This document shows positions 7,359 to 13,152 of a stretch of DNA of 20,120 bases, one piece after another. How positions within the stretch are numbered: the first letter of the stretch is position 1; each line of letters begins with the position of its first letter. The position numbers were made by a program, and so were the translations under genes. This DNA comes from a virus. Below the pieces are notes generated by a model, which did no database searches, was not told the origin of the DNA, and saw nothing but the letters and a program-made list of their open reading frames with translations. The DNA lies in the IMG/VR virus record IMGVR_UViG_3300006925_000212, positions 1 to 20,120 of that record; one strand, given 5' to 3'.

Positions 7359-7383
7359 TTAGGCTGCGAGAATGGCCGCCTAA
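7359..7383. other. Hairpin directly after the DnaA-box cluster
   Basis: TTAGGC (7359-7364) pairs with GCCTAA (7378-7383); after one mismatch two more pairs extend the stem around a 7-base loop. Only a short TTTT follows (7388-7391), so it is not a convincing terminator. It may be a structural element of the origin or a leader hairpin. Confidence 0.4.
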
Positions 7384-7669
7384 GAGGTTTTCAGCTTACC
7401 CTGTACATTGGTATTAAAAAATAGTGAACTCGATTTTAGCTATATTGGCATGAGTTTTGCATAGTAAATAATTATTGACAACAACAATAATACTATGGTA
7501 TTCGCACGTACGTATATATAATAGCATGGGTAAAATAACTATTAGTTATATCTATATGCTAAAATAGTATTTGCATTATTAATTCATTTGTATATAATGG
7601 AACACAAGCCAAAGCAAAGAAGCCTAGGCAAACATTAATGAGAATGATTATCAACAAAGGAATAAAGCA
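7384..7669 (+). promoter_or_regulatory. AT-rich gene-free stretch with two candidate early promoters
   Basis: No credible gene lies here. Candidate 1 is TTGACA (7475-7480), followed after 18 bp by TATTCG preceded by TGG: a perfect -35 but a poor -10. Candidate 2 is TTGCAT (7571-7576), 16 bp, then a perfect TATAAT (7593-7598), about 70 bp ahead of the first early gene. The high A+T content also suits a DNA unwinding element beside the DnaA boxes. Either promoter would feed the plus-strand arm; neither is as good as those at 2927, 6845 and 10995. Confidence 0.4.
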
Positions 7670-7864
7670 ATGACTACCTTAGAAGCTCACAAGAACTTAG
7701 ATAAAGCCTATGATTTAATGAATGCTCACAACACACAAACTAGCAGGGATTTAGTCTTGGAAATGATGGAAATCTATAACAAATTAGCAAGGGAAAACCT
7801 TAGTTGCTATAGGCCGGTTAAGAATGCCGGTGACGCTTCTAACGTCTGGATAGTAGCAGCTTAA
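7670..7864 (+). CDS. Hypothetical first early protein
   Basis: This 64-residue protein (MTTLEAHKNLDKAYDLMNAH...) is probably mostly helical, with one Cys and no membrane segment or recognised motif. It is the first gene of the plus-strand arm after the origin region and has AAGGAA 8 bases before its ATG. Small proteins in this position often redirect host functions in T7-like phages, but nothing in this sequence tells its job. Confidence 0.6.
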   Translation: MTTLEAHKNLDKAYDLMNAHNTQTSRDLVLEMMEIYNKLARENLSCYRPVKNAGDASNVWIVAA

Positions 7865-7878
7865 ACAGTTGCTTTAGT

Positions 7879-7930
7879 CTAGGCCTTAGGTTACAATCTG
7901 AGGCCTAGCATAAAACAACTGGAAACCATA
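7879..7930 (+). promoter_or_regulatory. Leader hairpin plus ACTGGAAACCATA motif (copy 1)
   Basis: CTAGGCCTTAG (7879-7889) pairs with CTGAGGCCTAG (7898-7908), giving an 11-bp stem with one G-U pair and an 8-base loop. Nine bases later comes ACTGGAAACCATA (7918-7930), then an AAGGTGAAT Shine-Dalgarno region before the start codon. The same order of hairpin, ACTGGAAACCATA and ribosome site recurs before the SSB gene at 11081-11130. There is no T run after the stem, so a terminator is unlikely. Confidence 0.6.
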
Positions 7931-7942
7931 AAGGTGAATACC

Positions 7943-8653
7943 ATGAAAAAAGCAAAAGGTTATATAGTATACGAAGGCAAAAGCCAATTAGATACTAATG
8001 TGGATATTGTCGCTATTTTGACAATGAAAACAACCAACGCCAAAACGGGCAACATGGCTCAATTATGGATATTACATAAGGATATTGAGCCACACACGGC
8101 AACCAAAACAGGTGATGATTATGCCGTATGCGGATCATGTCCACAACGTCACTATAACGGAGGCGCTTGCTATGTTACTACCTTTCAAGCACCATTGGCA
8201 GTGTATCGCACCTATAAAAAGGGAGGATATGCAAAGGGATTGCCAGCGTTTAATTATCATGCAAGCGTTAGATTAGGCGCTTATGGCGATCCAGCCGCTT
8301 TACCCTATGAGACAATAGTAGACGTATGCAGCGCATTTGGTAGTCACACTGGCTACACGCACCAAGCAAGCCATAAAAACTTTGACGATCGCTTACAAGG
8401 CCTTGTTATGGCTAGTGCCGACACCTATAAGCAAGCCATAAAACTACAAGCTAAGGGTTTTAAAACTTTTAGGGTCAAACTACCTAATGATGGTTACTTA
8501 GATAATGAGATTGAATGCCTAGCGGATTCTAAGGGTTTAACTTGTGAGCAATGCGGAATTTGCGACGGAGACCAAAAAAATGTTGCTATTTCAGTACATG
8601 GCAGCAAAAAAAGTAAATTTAAGTCTAGTATTATACCTACAGTTAGTGTATAA
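7943..8653 (+). CDS. Conserved phage protein with two cysteine clusters (DUF7227-like)
   Basis: I chose the ATG at 7943, 8 bases after AAGG; a GTG at 7934 lies inside that Shine-Dalgarno. The 236-residue protein has VDIVAILTMKTTNAKTG near the N-terminus and MAQLWILHKDIEP, then CGSCP with a further Cys (Cys63, Cys66, Cys76), and near the end CEQCGIC (Cys201, 204, 207). The pattern of 'NxKTG..Q.WIL', then C-x2-C, then a Cys before a QAPL segment matches a widespread phage and plasmid family that I recall as DUF7227, of unknown function. The cysteines suggest metal binding, possibly zinc or Fe-S. It is preceded by a structured leader shared with the SSB gene, which hints at joint regulation. The family name is from memory. 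Confidence 0.75.
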   Translation: MKKAKGYIVYEGKSQLDTNVDIVAILTMKTTNAKTGNMAQLWILHKDIEPHTATKTGDDYAVCGSCPQRHYNGGACYVTTFQAPLAVYRTYKKGGYAKGLPAFNYHASVRLGAYGDPAALPYETIVDVCSAFGSHTGYTHQASHKNFDDRLQGLVMASADTYKQAIKLQAKGFKTFRVKLPNDGYLDNEIECLADSKGLTCEQCGICDGDQKNVAISVHGSKKSKFKSSIIPTVSV

Positions 8654-8685
8654 TCTAAAAATCAAAACCAAAACGGAGTAGTAAA

Positions 8686-8928
8686 ATGTTCAAACTAAAC
8701 ACTAAATCATTGAATGACGGCACAACAGGCGCACGATTTGACCTAGAAATTGCCTTATTAGGAAATCTAAAGGGTATCTATCGCAAGCGAGCTATTAAGT
8801 CCCGTGGCTGGAAAATTGAGGCGCTAAAGCATACCTATGCTTTGCACCTAGGCAAGCGCACGTTATACCTTGAAAGTTTCAAGACCAAACGAAGCAGCCG
8901 CCGTTTATATAGTAACTGGGCAAAATAA
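8686..8928 (+). CDS. Hypothetical small basic protein
   Basis: This 80-residue protein (MFKLNTKSLNDGTTGARFDLEIALLG...) is strongly basic in its C-terminal half, ending SRRLYSNWAK. It has no Cys, membrane segment or recognised motif. CGGAG precedes the ATG at good spacing. The charge would allow nucleic-acid binding, but this is only a guess from composition. Confidence 0.6.
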   Translation: MFKLNTKSLNDGTTGARFDLEIALLGNLKGIYRKRAIKSRGWKIEALKHTYALHLGKRTLYLESFKTKRSSRRLYSNWAK

Positions 8929-9002
8929 AAGGAGTTTGTTTTCTCTGCGCTCTATGGTAACACGGGGCGCACGTAAAGCAAAAACCAAACAGGAGTAATG
9001 TA

Positions 9003-9266
9003 ATGGAAAAATTAAAAGATAGAGTAAAACTAGGCGTTTCGCCCAGTACAGAAGTAAGCACCTTAGAACCGTTAGCTGATTGGATTATGATAGAATGGCA
9101 TTACGAGGATGTTTTAGAAGTGCGCCCAGACTTAACACCGCAACAAGCTAGATATGTTTTACATAAAGCACATAAAGGTCATGATGCTGATATGGGTATT
9201 AATTGGGAGGTGCTGATTTGTGTCGCTGACTGGTACTATCCCGAAAAGGAGCGCAATTATGAATAA
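9003..9266 (+). CDS. Hypothetical small phage/plasmid-type protein
   Basis: This 87-residue protein contains DVLEVRPDLTPQQARYVLHKAHKGHDADMGINWEVL in three pieces: EVRPDLTPQQAR at about residues 38-49, KAHKGHDA at 55-62 and GINWEVL at 65-71. I recall this pattern from short proteins of many mobile elements, with no assigned function. AGGAG lies 7 bases before the ATG. Its end overlaps the next small membrane-peptide gene by 8 bp, so the two may be translationally coupled. Confidence 0.65.
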   Translation: MEKLKDRVKLGVSPSTEVSTLEPLADWIMIEWHYEDVLEVRPDLTPQQARYVLHKAHKGHDADMGINWEVLICVADWYYPEKERNYE

Positions 9267-9354
9267 AGAGCAAAAAGAGTTGCTTTGTATTATAGTCATT
9301 GGTACAATACTTTGGACTACTTTAGTAATCGGTTTAATTCATAAGTACTTATAA
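9259..9354 (+). CDS. 31-residue single-pass membrane peptide
   Basis: The ATG at 9259 overlaps the previous gene's end. The peptide is MNKEQKELLC, then a hydrophobic segment of about 18 residues (IIVIGTILWTTLVIGLI), then HKYL. GGAG lies just upstream (9248-9251), and the next gene follows after 11 bp, so it fits the tight gene row. It would be an inner-membrane micro-protein. A role in lysis, exclusion or host inhibition is possible but not shown. Its small size keeps confidence moderate. Confidence 0.5.
   Translation: MNKEQKELLCIIVIGTILWTTLVIGLIHKYL
9280..9308 (+). promoter_or_regulatory. Weak candidate promoter inside the 31-residue gene
   Basis: TTGCTT (9280-9285), 17 bp, then TACAAT (9303-9308) preceded by TGG. 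The extended -10 resembles the strong promoters of this phage but the -35 is poor. Confidence 0.3.
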
Positions 9355-9365
9355 GGAGTGAGACA

Positions 9366-9572
9366 ATGGAAAACAAGCCAGCATGGGTTTTAAAAGATTT
9401 TGATAAGAGTACATACTACAAGCTAATTTTGAATGAAACAGGCGAATATTTACGCAAAACAAGCACGACGGAGTTAGAAGAAGCAACCGTTTTTGATAAC
9501 TATTTACAGGCTTGCGACTATGCAAAATTCAATAATGAGTTCACATTGGTTAGCTATGCAAATGAATTGTAA
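9366..9572 (+). CDS. Hypothetical small protein
   Basis: This 68-residue acidic protein (MENKPAWVLKDFDKSTYYKLILNETG...) is of no family that I recognise and shows no membrane segment. AAGGAG precedes the ATG at 9 bases. It overlaps the likely start region of the following gene by several bases, consistent with an operon of small early genes. Confidence 0.55.
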   Translation: MENKPAWVLKDFDKSTYYKLILNETGEYLRKTSTTELEEATVFDNYLQACDYAKFNNEFTLVSYANEL

Positions 9573-9855
9573 AAACATAAGAGCACAGGAAAGACCATAT
9601 GCTATCTATTGCGGCGACACTGTACTCGGTAGAGTTGAATATAGAATAGTACAGGCTCGATCATTTGGCAAGGATGCCCGTTGGTTGGTAGTTGAGAAAG
9701 TAGAGGCAAAAGGAAATGATTATAATTATGTTGAATTACGTGCTAAAGATATGTTAGCATTAGAAGGCCTAGAATTGGCTTATCAATCAGATGAATTTAA
9801 GGAGGCTACATATGCACATTCAAAGGAATCCAGAAACAGGCGATATAATCCTTAG
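9556..9855 (+). CDS. Hypothetical protein, start uncertain
   Basis: The frame runs to 9855. In-frame ATGs at 9535, 9556 and 9562 are all possible; none has a good Shine-Dalgarno, so translation may be coupled to the previous gene, whose stop lies at 9570-9572. The solid part of the protein begins around NCKNIRAQERPYAIYCGDTV and continues to an ELRAKDMLALEGL segment. Two Cys lie early. No known domain is recognised; the beta-rich character and many charged residues suggest a small soluble protein. The C-terminus overlaps the next gene by 44 bp. Confidence 0.5.
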   Translation: MQMNCKNIRAQERPYAIYCGDTVLGRVEYRIVQARSFGKDARWLVVEKVEAKGNDYNYVELRAKDMLALEGLELAYQSDEFKEATYAHSKESRNRRYNP

Positions 9856-10000
9856 TAATGAAACCTATACAGATAATTTTTGTGTGTTTAATGAGGATAT
9901 AGCGACCCTTTCACAGGCGCTTAATATCGCTTTGAATTTAGATGAATTAGCTGCAATAGAGGCAAAACAACGAGCACAGGAGCTGTTAAACAATGACTAG
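9812..10000 (+). CDS. Hypothetical small acidic protein
   Basis: The start at 9812 (MHIQRNPETGDIILSNETY...) is chosen because GGAGG lies 6 bases upstream at 9801-9805; an earlier ATG at 9791 in the same frame has no such site. The product is 62 residues, with a helical, acidic C-terminus (LDELAAIEAKQRAQELLNND). It overlaps the lysozyme gene by 8 bp. No family recognised. Confidence 0.6.
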   Translation: MHIQRNPETGDIILSNETYTDNFCVFNEDIATLSQALNIALNLDELAAIEAKQRAQELLNND

Positions 10001-10430
10001 TAGAATACGTTTAAAAAGCATGCTAAGAAGGCATGAAGGAGTCAAAAGCCATGCTTATAAGTGTACCAGTGGGCAATGGACTATAGGCGTAGGGCGCAAT
10101 ATAGATGACAGGTCGGGGATAGGTCTTAGCGATCATGAAATAGACTATATGCTTGAAAATGACATAAACAGAACAGAAGCGGAACTGGAAAGGGCTTTTC
10201 CTTGGTTTTCCGCTCTATCAGAAACAAGAAAAGATGTTATAATTGATATTTGTTTTAATATAGGCTTGACAAAGCTAAGAAAGTTCAAAAAAGCACTTGA
10301 CGCAATGGAGAATAAAGACTATAATCAAGCAGCAATAGACTTTTTAGATAGTCGCTGGGCTAGACAAGTCAAAAAACGTGCTAATAGGCTTTGCAATATG
10401 CTTATAGCAGATAGTTATGATGTAGATTAG
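9993..10430 (+). CDS. T4-type lysozyme (GH24 endolysin)
   Basis: This 145-residue protein aligns by eye with T4 lysozyme. MLRRHEG carries the catalytic Glu15; Cys24 follows nine residues later in YKCTSGQWTIG, and Thr30 six further on. T4 has Glu11-Asp20-Thr26 with the same spacing, so Cys replaces the Asp. That is a known natural variant in some phage endolysins of this family. DICFNIG and the SRWARQVKKRANRL segment near the end match conserved parts of the fold. There is no signal peptide, so it needs a membrane partner to reach peptidoglycan; the next gene encodes a membrane protein. It lies among early genes, reminiscent of the T7 lysozyme (gene 3.5, a different enzyme) lying between genes 3 and 4. 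Confidence 0.9.
   Translation: MTSRIRLKSMLRRHEGVKSHAYKCTSGQWTIGVGRNIDDRSGIGLSDHEIDYMLENDINRTEAELERAFPWFSALSETRKDVIIDICFNIGLTKLRKFKKALDAMENKDYNQAAIDFLDSRWARQVKKRANRLCNMLIADSYDVD
10297..10325 (+). promoter_or_regulatory. Candidate promoter within the lysozyme gene
   Basis: TTGACG (10297-10302) and a perfect TATAAT (10320-10325) stand 17 bp apart. This is 11 of 12 consensus bases at ideal spacing. It would start a transcript ahead of the membrane-protein gene at 10440. It lies in coding sequence, so chance is possible. Confidence 0.5.
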
Positions 10431-10439
10431 GAGAAAATT

Positions 10440-10595
10440 ATGGGGTTTTTAGCAATAACTTGTATAGTAATATACGTAGTAATTTGTTATATAGGGTTTT
10501 TAGCTACAGACCCTATAAAATATGAAGAAAAAAAGCGTGAGGCGAAAAGAAAAGCCAAAAAAATTAAAGCCAGAGGGGTTGACAAATGGAAATAA
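10440..10595 (+). CDS. 51-residue single-pass membrane protein, possible lysis partner
   Basis: The ATG at 10440 is 9 bases after the lysozyme stop, behind AGGAG. The product begins MGFLAITCIVIYVVICYIGF, a membrane segment of about 20 residues. It is followed by a 29-residue tail very rich in Lys, Arg and Glu (EEKKREAKRKAKKIKARG). One hydrophobic helix plus a basic tail right after an endolysin fits a small holin or a spanin-like subunit, but also many unrelated membrane micro-proteins. It overlaps the next gene by 10 bp. Function is inferred from position only. Confidence 0.6.
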   Translation: MGFLAITCIVIYVVICYIGFLATDPIKYEEKKREAKRKAKKIKARGVDKWK

Positions 10596-10607
10596 AAGCT
10601 ATACAAT
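10579..10607 (+). promoter_or_regulatory. Candidate promoter across the start of the 71-residue gene
   Basis: TTGACA (10579-10584), 17 bp, then TACAAT (10602-10607): a perfect -35 and a 5/6 -10. The start point would lie just inside the gene that begins at 10586. Confidence 0.45.
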
Positions 10608-10801
10608 ATGATTGGCCTCTTATGGAGGCGCTAATTGAAATTAAAAGAGACAATCTTAGGTATTATGAGATAGAAGAATATATCAAACTGGGATTGTATG
10701 AAGAATTAATGACAAAAAAACACAGCCAGCTACTAGATGAATTTAAAATGTATACTGGCGAAGATTGGGAACAACACCCACAAGCCACACTGGTAAATTA
10801 A
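10586..10801 (+). CDS. Hypothetical small protein
   Basis: This 71-residue protein (MEIKAIQYDWPLMEALIEIKRDN...) is charged and helical, with no recognised motif. GAGGGG lies upstream of the ATG within the end of the previous gene. A possible promoter overlaps the start, and an in-frame ATG at 10622 could give a shorter form (MEALIEIKRD...). I keep the upstream start because of its Shine-Dalgarno. Confidence 0.55.
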   Translation: MEIKAIQYDWPLMEALIEIKRDNLRYYEIEEYIKLGLYEELMTKKHSQLLDEFKMYTGEDWEQHPQATLVN

Positions 10802-10811
10802 GGAGCTAGAT

Positions 10812-10991
10812 ATGCGTTGCAAAGCCTGTGATGTTATACTAAATGATTATGAATTGTCTCGAAAAGACCAAGATTCTGGTGAATTTTTAGATTTATGCAG
10901 TAGCTGTCTTGTAAGTAGTAATGAAGCGATGTTAAACTACAGTACAACAACAGAAGCAGACGGAGAATCCGTAGATAATATTTTAAAATAA
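10812..10991 (+). CDS. Small CxxC-CxxC protein (zinc finger-like)
   Basis: This 59-residue protein begins MRCKACDVIL and has LCSSCL at residues 29-34. The two C-x2-C pairs, about 23 residues apart, form a likely zinc site. The rest is acidic. AAGGAG lies upstream at good spacing and the gene ends 4 bp before the strong promoter at 10995. Similar short CxxC proteins occur ahead of the replication genes in other podoviruses, without a known role. Confidence 0.7.
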   Translation: MRCKACDVILNDYELSRKDQDSGEFLDLCSSCLVSSNEAMLNYSTTTEADGESVDNILK

Positions 10992-10994
10992 AAT

Positions 10995-11023
10995 TTGACA
11001 GGAGGTAAAACTACTGGTATAAT
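10995..11023 (+). promoter_or_regulatory. Strong sigma-70-type promoter for the replication genes
   Basis: TTGACA (10995-11000), 17 bp, TATAAT (11018-11023): both boxes perfect and spacing ideal, with TG one base before the -10. It is the strongest promoter sequence in the window and would start near 11030, ahead of SSB, primase-helicase and polymerase. Confidence 0.88.
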
Positions 11024-11032
11024 ACTAAGTAT

Positions 11033-11130
11033 ACAAAGAAACATTAATATATTATCTTTGTTATATTACTAAAGAATACTAGGGTTCTGTAGTAGAACCC
11101 TTAGTTTAAACTGGAAACCATATAGGAGAA
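11033..11130 (+). promoter_or_regulatory. Structured leader of the SSB gene with ACTGGAAACCATA motif (copy 2)
   Basis: Two stem-loops follow the promoter: ACAAAGA (11033-11039) with TCTTTGT (11055-11061), and AGGGTTCT (11081-11088) with AGAACCCT (11094-11101). The second has only TTAG-TTT after it, too weak for a clear terminator. ACTGGAAACCATA (11110-11122) and an AGGAGAAT ribosome site follow, matching the leader at 7879-7940. Confidence 0.6.
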
Positions 11131-11138
11131 TTTCCAAG

Positions 11139-11507
11139 ATGATCGCAGAAGGAACAGTAGCATTTGAATCACTAAAAGAGCATGATATCTTTAATGGTCA
11201 ATCCACGGGTAAGTTTACCTTAACTTTAACACTAGATGAAAAGTCAGCGACAAACCTAGAGTCTGAAGGTGTCAAAATCAAAGACTACGAAGGCAAGCCA
11301 CAGCGTAAGTTTTCAACACAGTACACAGTGCCAGTGTTTGACTTAGATGGTAAACCATTCATAGGTCAGGTTACACGGGGTTCTAAGGTACGTATTCAGT
11401 GGAAGAAAGGTAACCCACATCCTGTTCACGGCACACCGCCCTACCTAGAAAAGGTACGTGTATTGGAACTAGCGGAAGCACAGGGAAGCATTGACGAGGA
11501 TTTCTAA
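11139..11507 (+). CDS. Single-stranded DNA-binding protein (T7 gp2.5-like role)
   Basis: This 122-residue protein has the beta-rich pattern of an OB fold (TGKFTLTLTLDE, then FSTQYTVPVFDLDG, then GSKVRIQWKKG). It ends in an acidic stretch closing with Phe (SIDEDF). Acidic C-termini ending in Phe are a hallmark of phage and bacterial SSBs, where they contact polymerase and helicase. The primase-helicase encoded next also ends in an acidic stretch with DF. It is the first gene behind the strongest promoter and precedes the primase-helicase by 1 bp. It would coat single strands during replication. Sequence similarity alone is weak by eye; tail and position carry the call. Confidence 0.75.
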   Translation: MIAEGTVAFESLKEHDIFNGQSTGKFTLTLTLDEKSATNLESEGVKIKDYEGKPQRKFSTQYTVPVFDLDGKPFIGQVTRGSKVRIQWKKGNPHPVHGTPPYLEKVRVLELAEAQGSIDEDF

Positions 11508-11508
11508 T

Positions 11509-13152
11509 ATGAGCAGTTTTGTCAAACATGAAGCGTGTCCTAGTTGTGGCAGTGCTAACAACTTAGCTAGATACTCAGATGGGCACGCTACCTGTTTTGG
11601 TGTAGATTGCAATTATTATGAACACGCAGACGGAGGGGCTACCAAGGCCTCTCCCGAAGCGTCAACAAACCCTAAACGGAGGTTTGAAATGTCGGGTGTA
11701 TTTGCCGCAATATCAGATCGCAGAATATCACAAGGAGTGTGTGAAAAGTTTGGAGTGACAGTAGAATACGGGACGGATGGTAACATAACTAAACACCACT
11801 ATCCATACTATGATGTCAGCACTAAACAACCTGTAGGAACAAAGGTACGTAGGGTAGAGAATAAGGAGTTTTACGCTACAGGTACTTATGAGAATACTGG
11901 CCTATTCGGTCAGCAGGCCTTCAAGGAAGGAGGAAAGTATGTAACAGTATGTGAAGGCGAAGCGGACGCATTGGCCATATCTGAAATGTTTGATGGTAAG
12001 TGGCCTGTCGTTTCTATCAAGTCAGGAGCAGGGTCAGCAGTTAAGGATATAAAGTCCTCGCTGGAATGGCTAGAAACATTCGAAAACGTAGTTATTTGCT
12101 TTGACAATGACGAACAAGGACAGAAGGCAGCAAGCAAGGTATTACAGTTATTCTCACCTAACAAGGCTAAGAATTGCACGTTGCCTTTGAAAGATGCTGG
12201 CGAAATGCTCAAAGCTAATCGCATACGTGAGTTTACAAGTGAATGGTGGAATGCCAAGACCTACCGCCCCGATGGGATTGTAGGCGGCCAAGACACATGG
12301 GAATTACTCAACGCCACTAAAGACGTTAAGAGTACACCCTACCCTTGGTCTGGTCTTAACAGCGTTACATACGGGTTTAGACCCAAGGAATTAGTGACCA
12401 TAACCAGTGGCTCAGGCATGGGTAAGTCACAGATAATCAGGGAGCTTGAACATTATCTGTTAGGCGCTACTGACGATAACATAGGAATCTTGGCTCTTGA
12501 AGAATCAATAGAGCGAACTGTTACAGGTGTAATGTCGATAGAAGCTAACCAGCCTCTACACTTACCGACCACATCAGTTAGCGACGAATACCGCAGGGAA
12601 GTCTGGGAAAAGACAATGGGCACAGGGCGTTTCTATATGTTCGACCATTGGGGTTCTATGGGTGAAGATACGCTTCTTAATAAGATACGTTATCTGGCTA
12701 AAGGCCTCGACTGTAAGTGGATTATATTAGATCACTTATCCATTGTTGTATCTGACCAAGCGGAAGGCGACGAGCGAAAAGCCATTGATGCTATAATGAC
12801 CAAGTTGCGGCAGTTAGTACAAGAGACAGGCGTAGGCCTATTCCTTGTGTCTCACTTGAAGCGACCACCAAGCAAAGGTCACGAAGAAGGAGCACAGGTG
12901 TCGTTGTCTGAGCTACGAGGTTCAGCAGCTATCGCACAGTTATCTGATATGGTTATTGGCCTAGAAAGGAATCAGCAACACAAAGACCCAGTTATACGCA
13001 ATACGACTACAGTACGTGTGCTTAAGAATCGCTTTGCTGGCTTAACAGGAGCTTGTTGTTGGCTTGGATACGATAGTGACACAGGACGCATGACAGAAGT
13101 TACAGAGCCTGAGGCTACAGAAGATAACGCATACGCAGGGGGAGACTTTTAG
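11509..13152 (+). CDS. T7 gp4-type primase-helicase
   Basis: I start it at the ATG at 11509, 8 bases after GAGGA, giving 547 residues; a TTG at 11491 in the same frame is less likely. Domains in order: primase zinc finger (Cys10, 13, 29, 34), TOPRIM primase core with CEGEAD (148-153) and FDNDE (198-202), and a DnaB/RecA-type helicase with Walker A GSGMGKS (301-307), EES (331-333) and Walker B IILDH (405-409). LSELRGSAAIAQLSD (466-480) matches a conserved T7 stretch. It ends GDF in an acidic tail, as T7 gp4 does, where the tail docks on polymerase. It unwinds DNA and makes lagging-strand primers. It overlaps the polymerase gene by one base. Confidence 0.96.
   Translation: MSSFVKHEACPSCGSANNLARYSDGHATCFGVDCNYYEHADGGATKASPEASTNPKRRFEMSGVFAAISDRRISQGVCEKFGVTVEYGTDGNITKHHYPYYDVSTKQPVGTKVRRVENKEFYATGTYENTGLFGQQAFKEGGKYVTVCEGEADALAISEMFDGKWPVVSIKSGAGSAVKDIKSSLEWLETFENVVICFDNDEQGQKAASKVLQLFSPNKAKNCTLPLKDAGEMLKANRIREFTSEWWNAKTYRPDGIVGGQDTWELLNATKDVKSTPYPWSGLNSVTYGFRPKELVTITSGSGMGKSQIIRELEHYLLGATDDNIGILALEESIERTVTGVMSIEANQPLHLPTTSVSDEYRREVWEKTMGTGRFYMFDHWGSMGEDTLLNKIRYLAKGLDCKWIILDHLSIVVSDQAEGDERKAIDAIMTKLRQLVQETGVGLFLVSHLKRPPSKGHEEGAQVSLSELRGSAAIAQLSDMVIGLERNQQHKDPVIRNTTTVRVLKNRFAGLTGACCWLGYDSDTGRMTEVTEPEATEDNAYAGGDF

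Noticed and set aside
7031-7424. Three plus-strand open frames across the DnaA-box cluster, one per frame set
   Set aside because: Their proteins are repeats of SYPQV, LSTGC and VIHRL, which are just the box sequence translated. There is no Shine-Dalgarno and no sensible protein composition.
8649-8654. TATAAT before the 80-residue gene at 8686 as a promoter
   Set aside because: No -35 resembling TTGACA lies at 16-18 bp; the box overlaps a stop codon in AT-rich DNA.
11081-11107. Intrinsic terminator ahead of the SSB gene
   Set aside because: The stem is good but only TTAG-TTT follows, and it lies just after the best promoter and before its gene. It is better described as a leader hairpin.
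11910-12257. Minus-strand 115-residue open frame opposite the primase-helicase
   Set aside because: It is a shadow of the TOPRIM coding sequence with no ribosome site; the plus-strand protein has all expected motifs.
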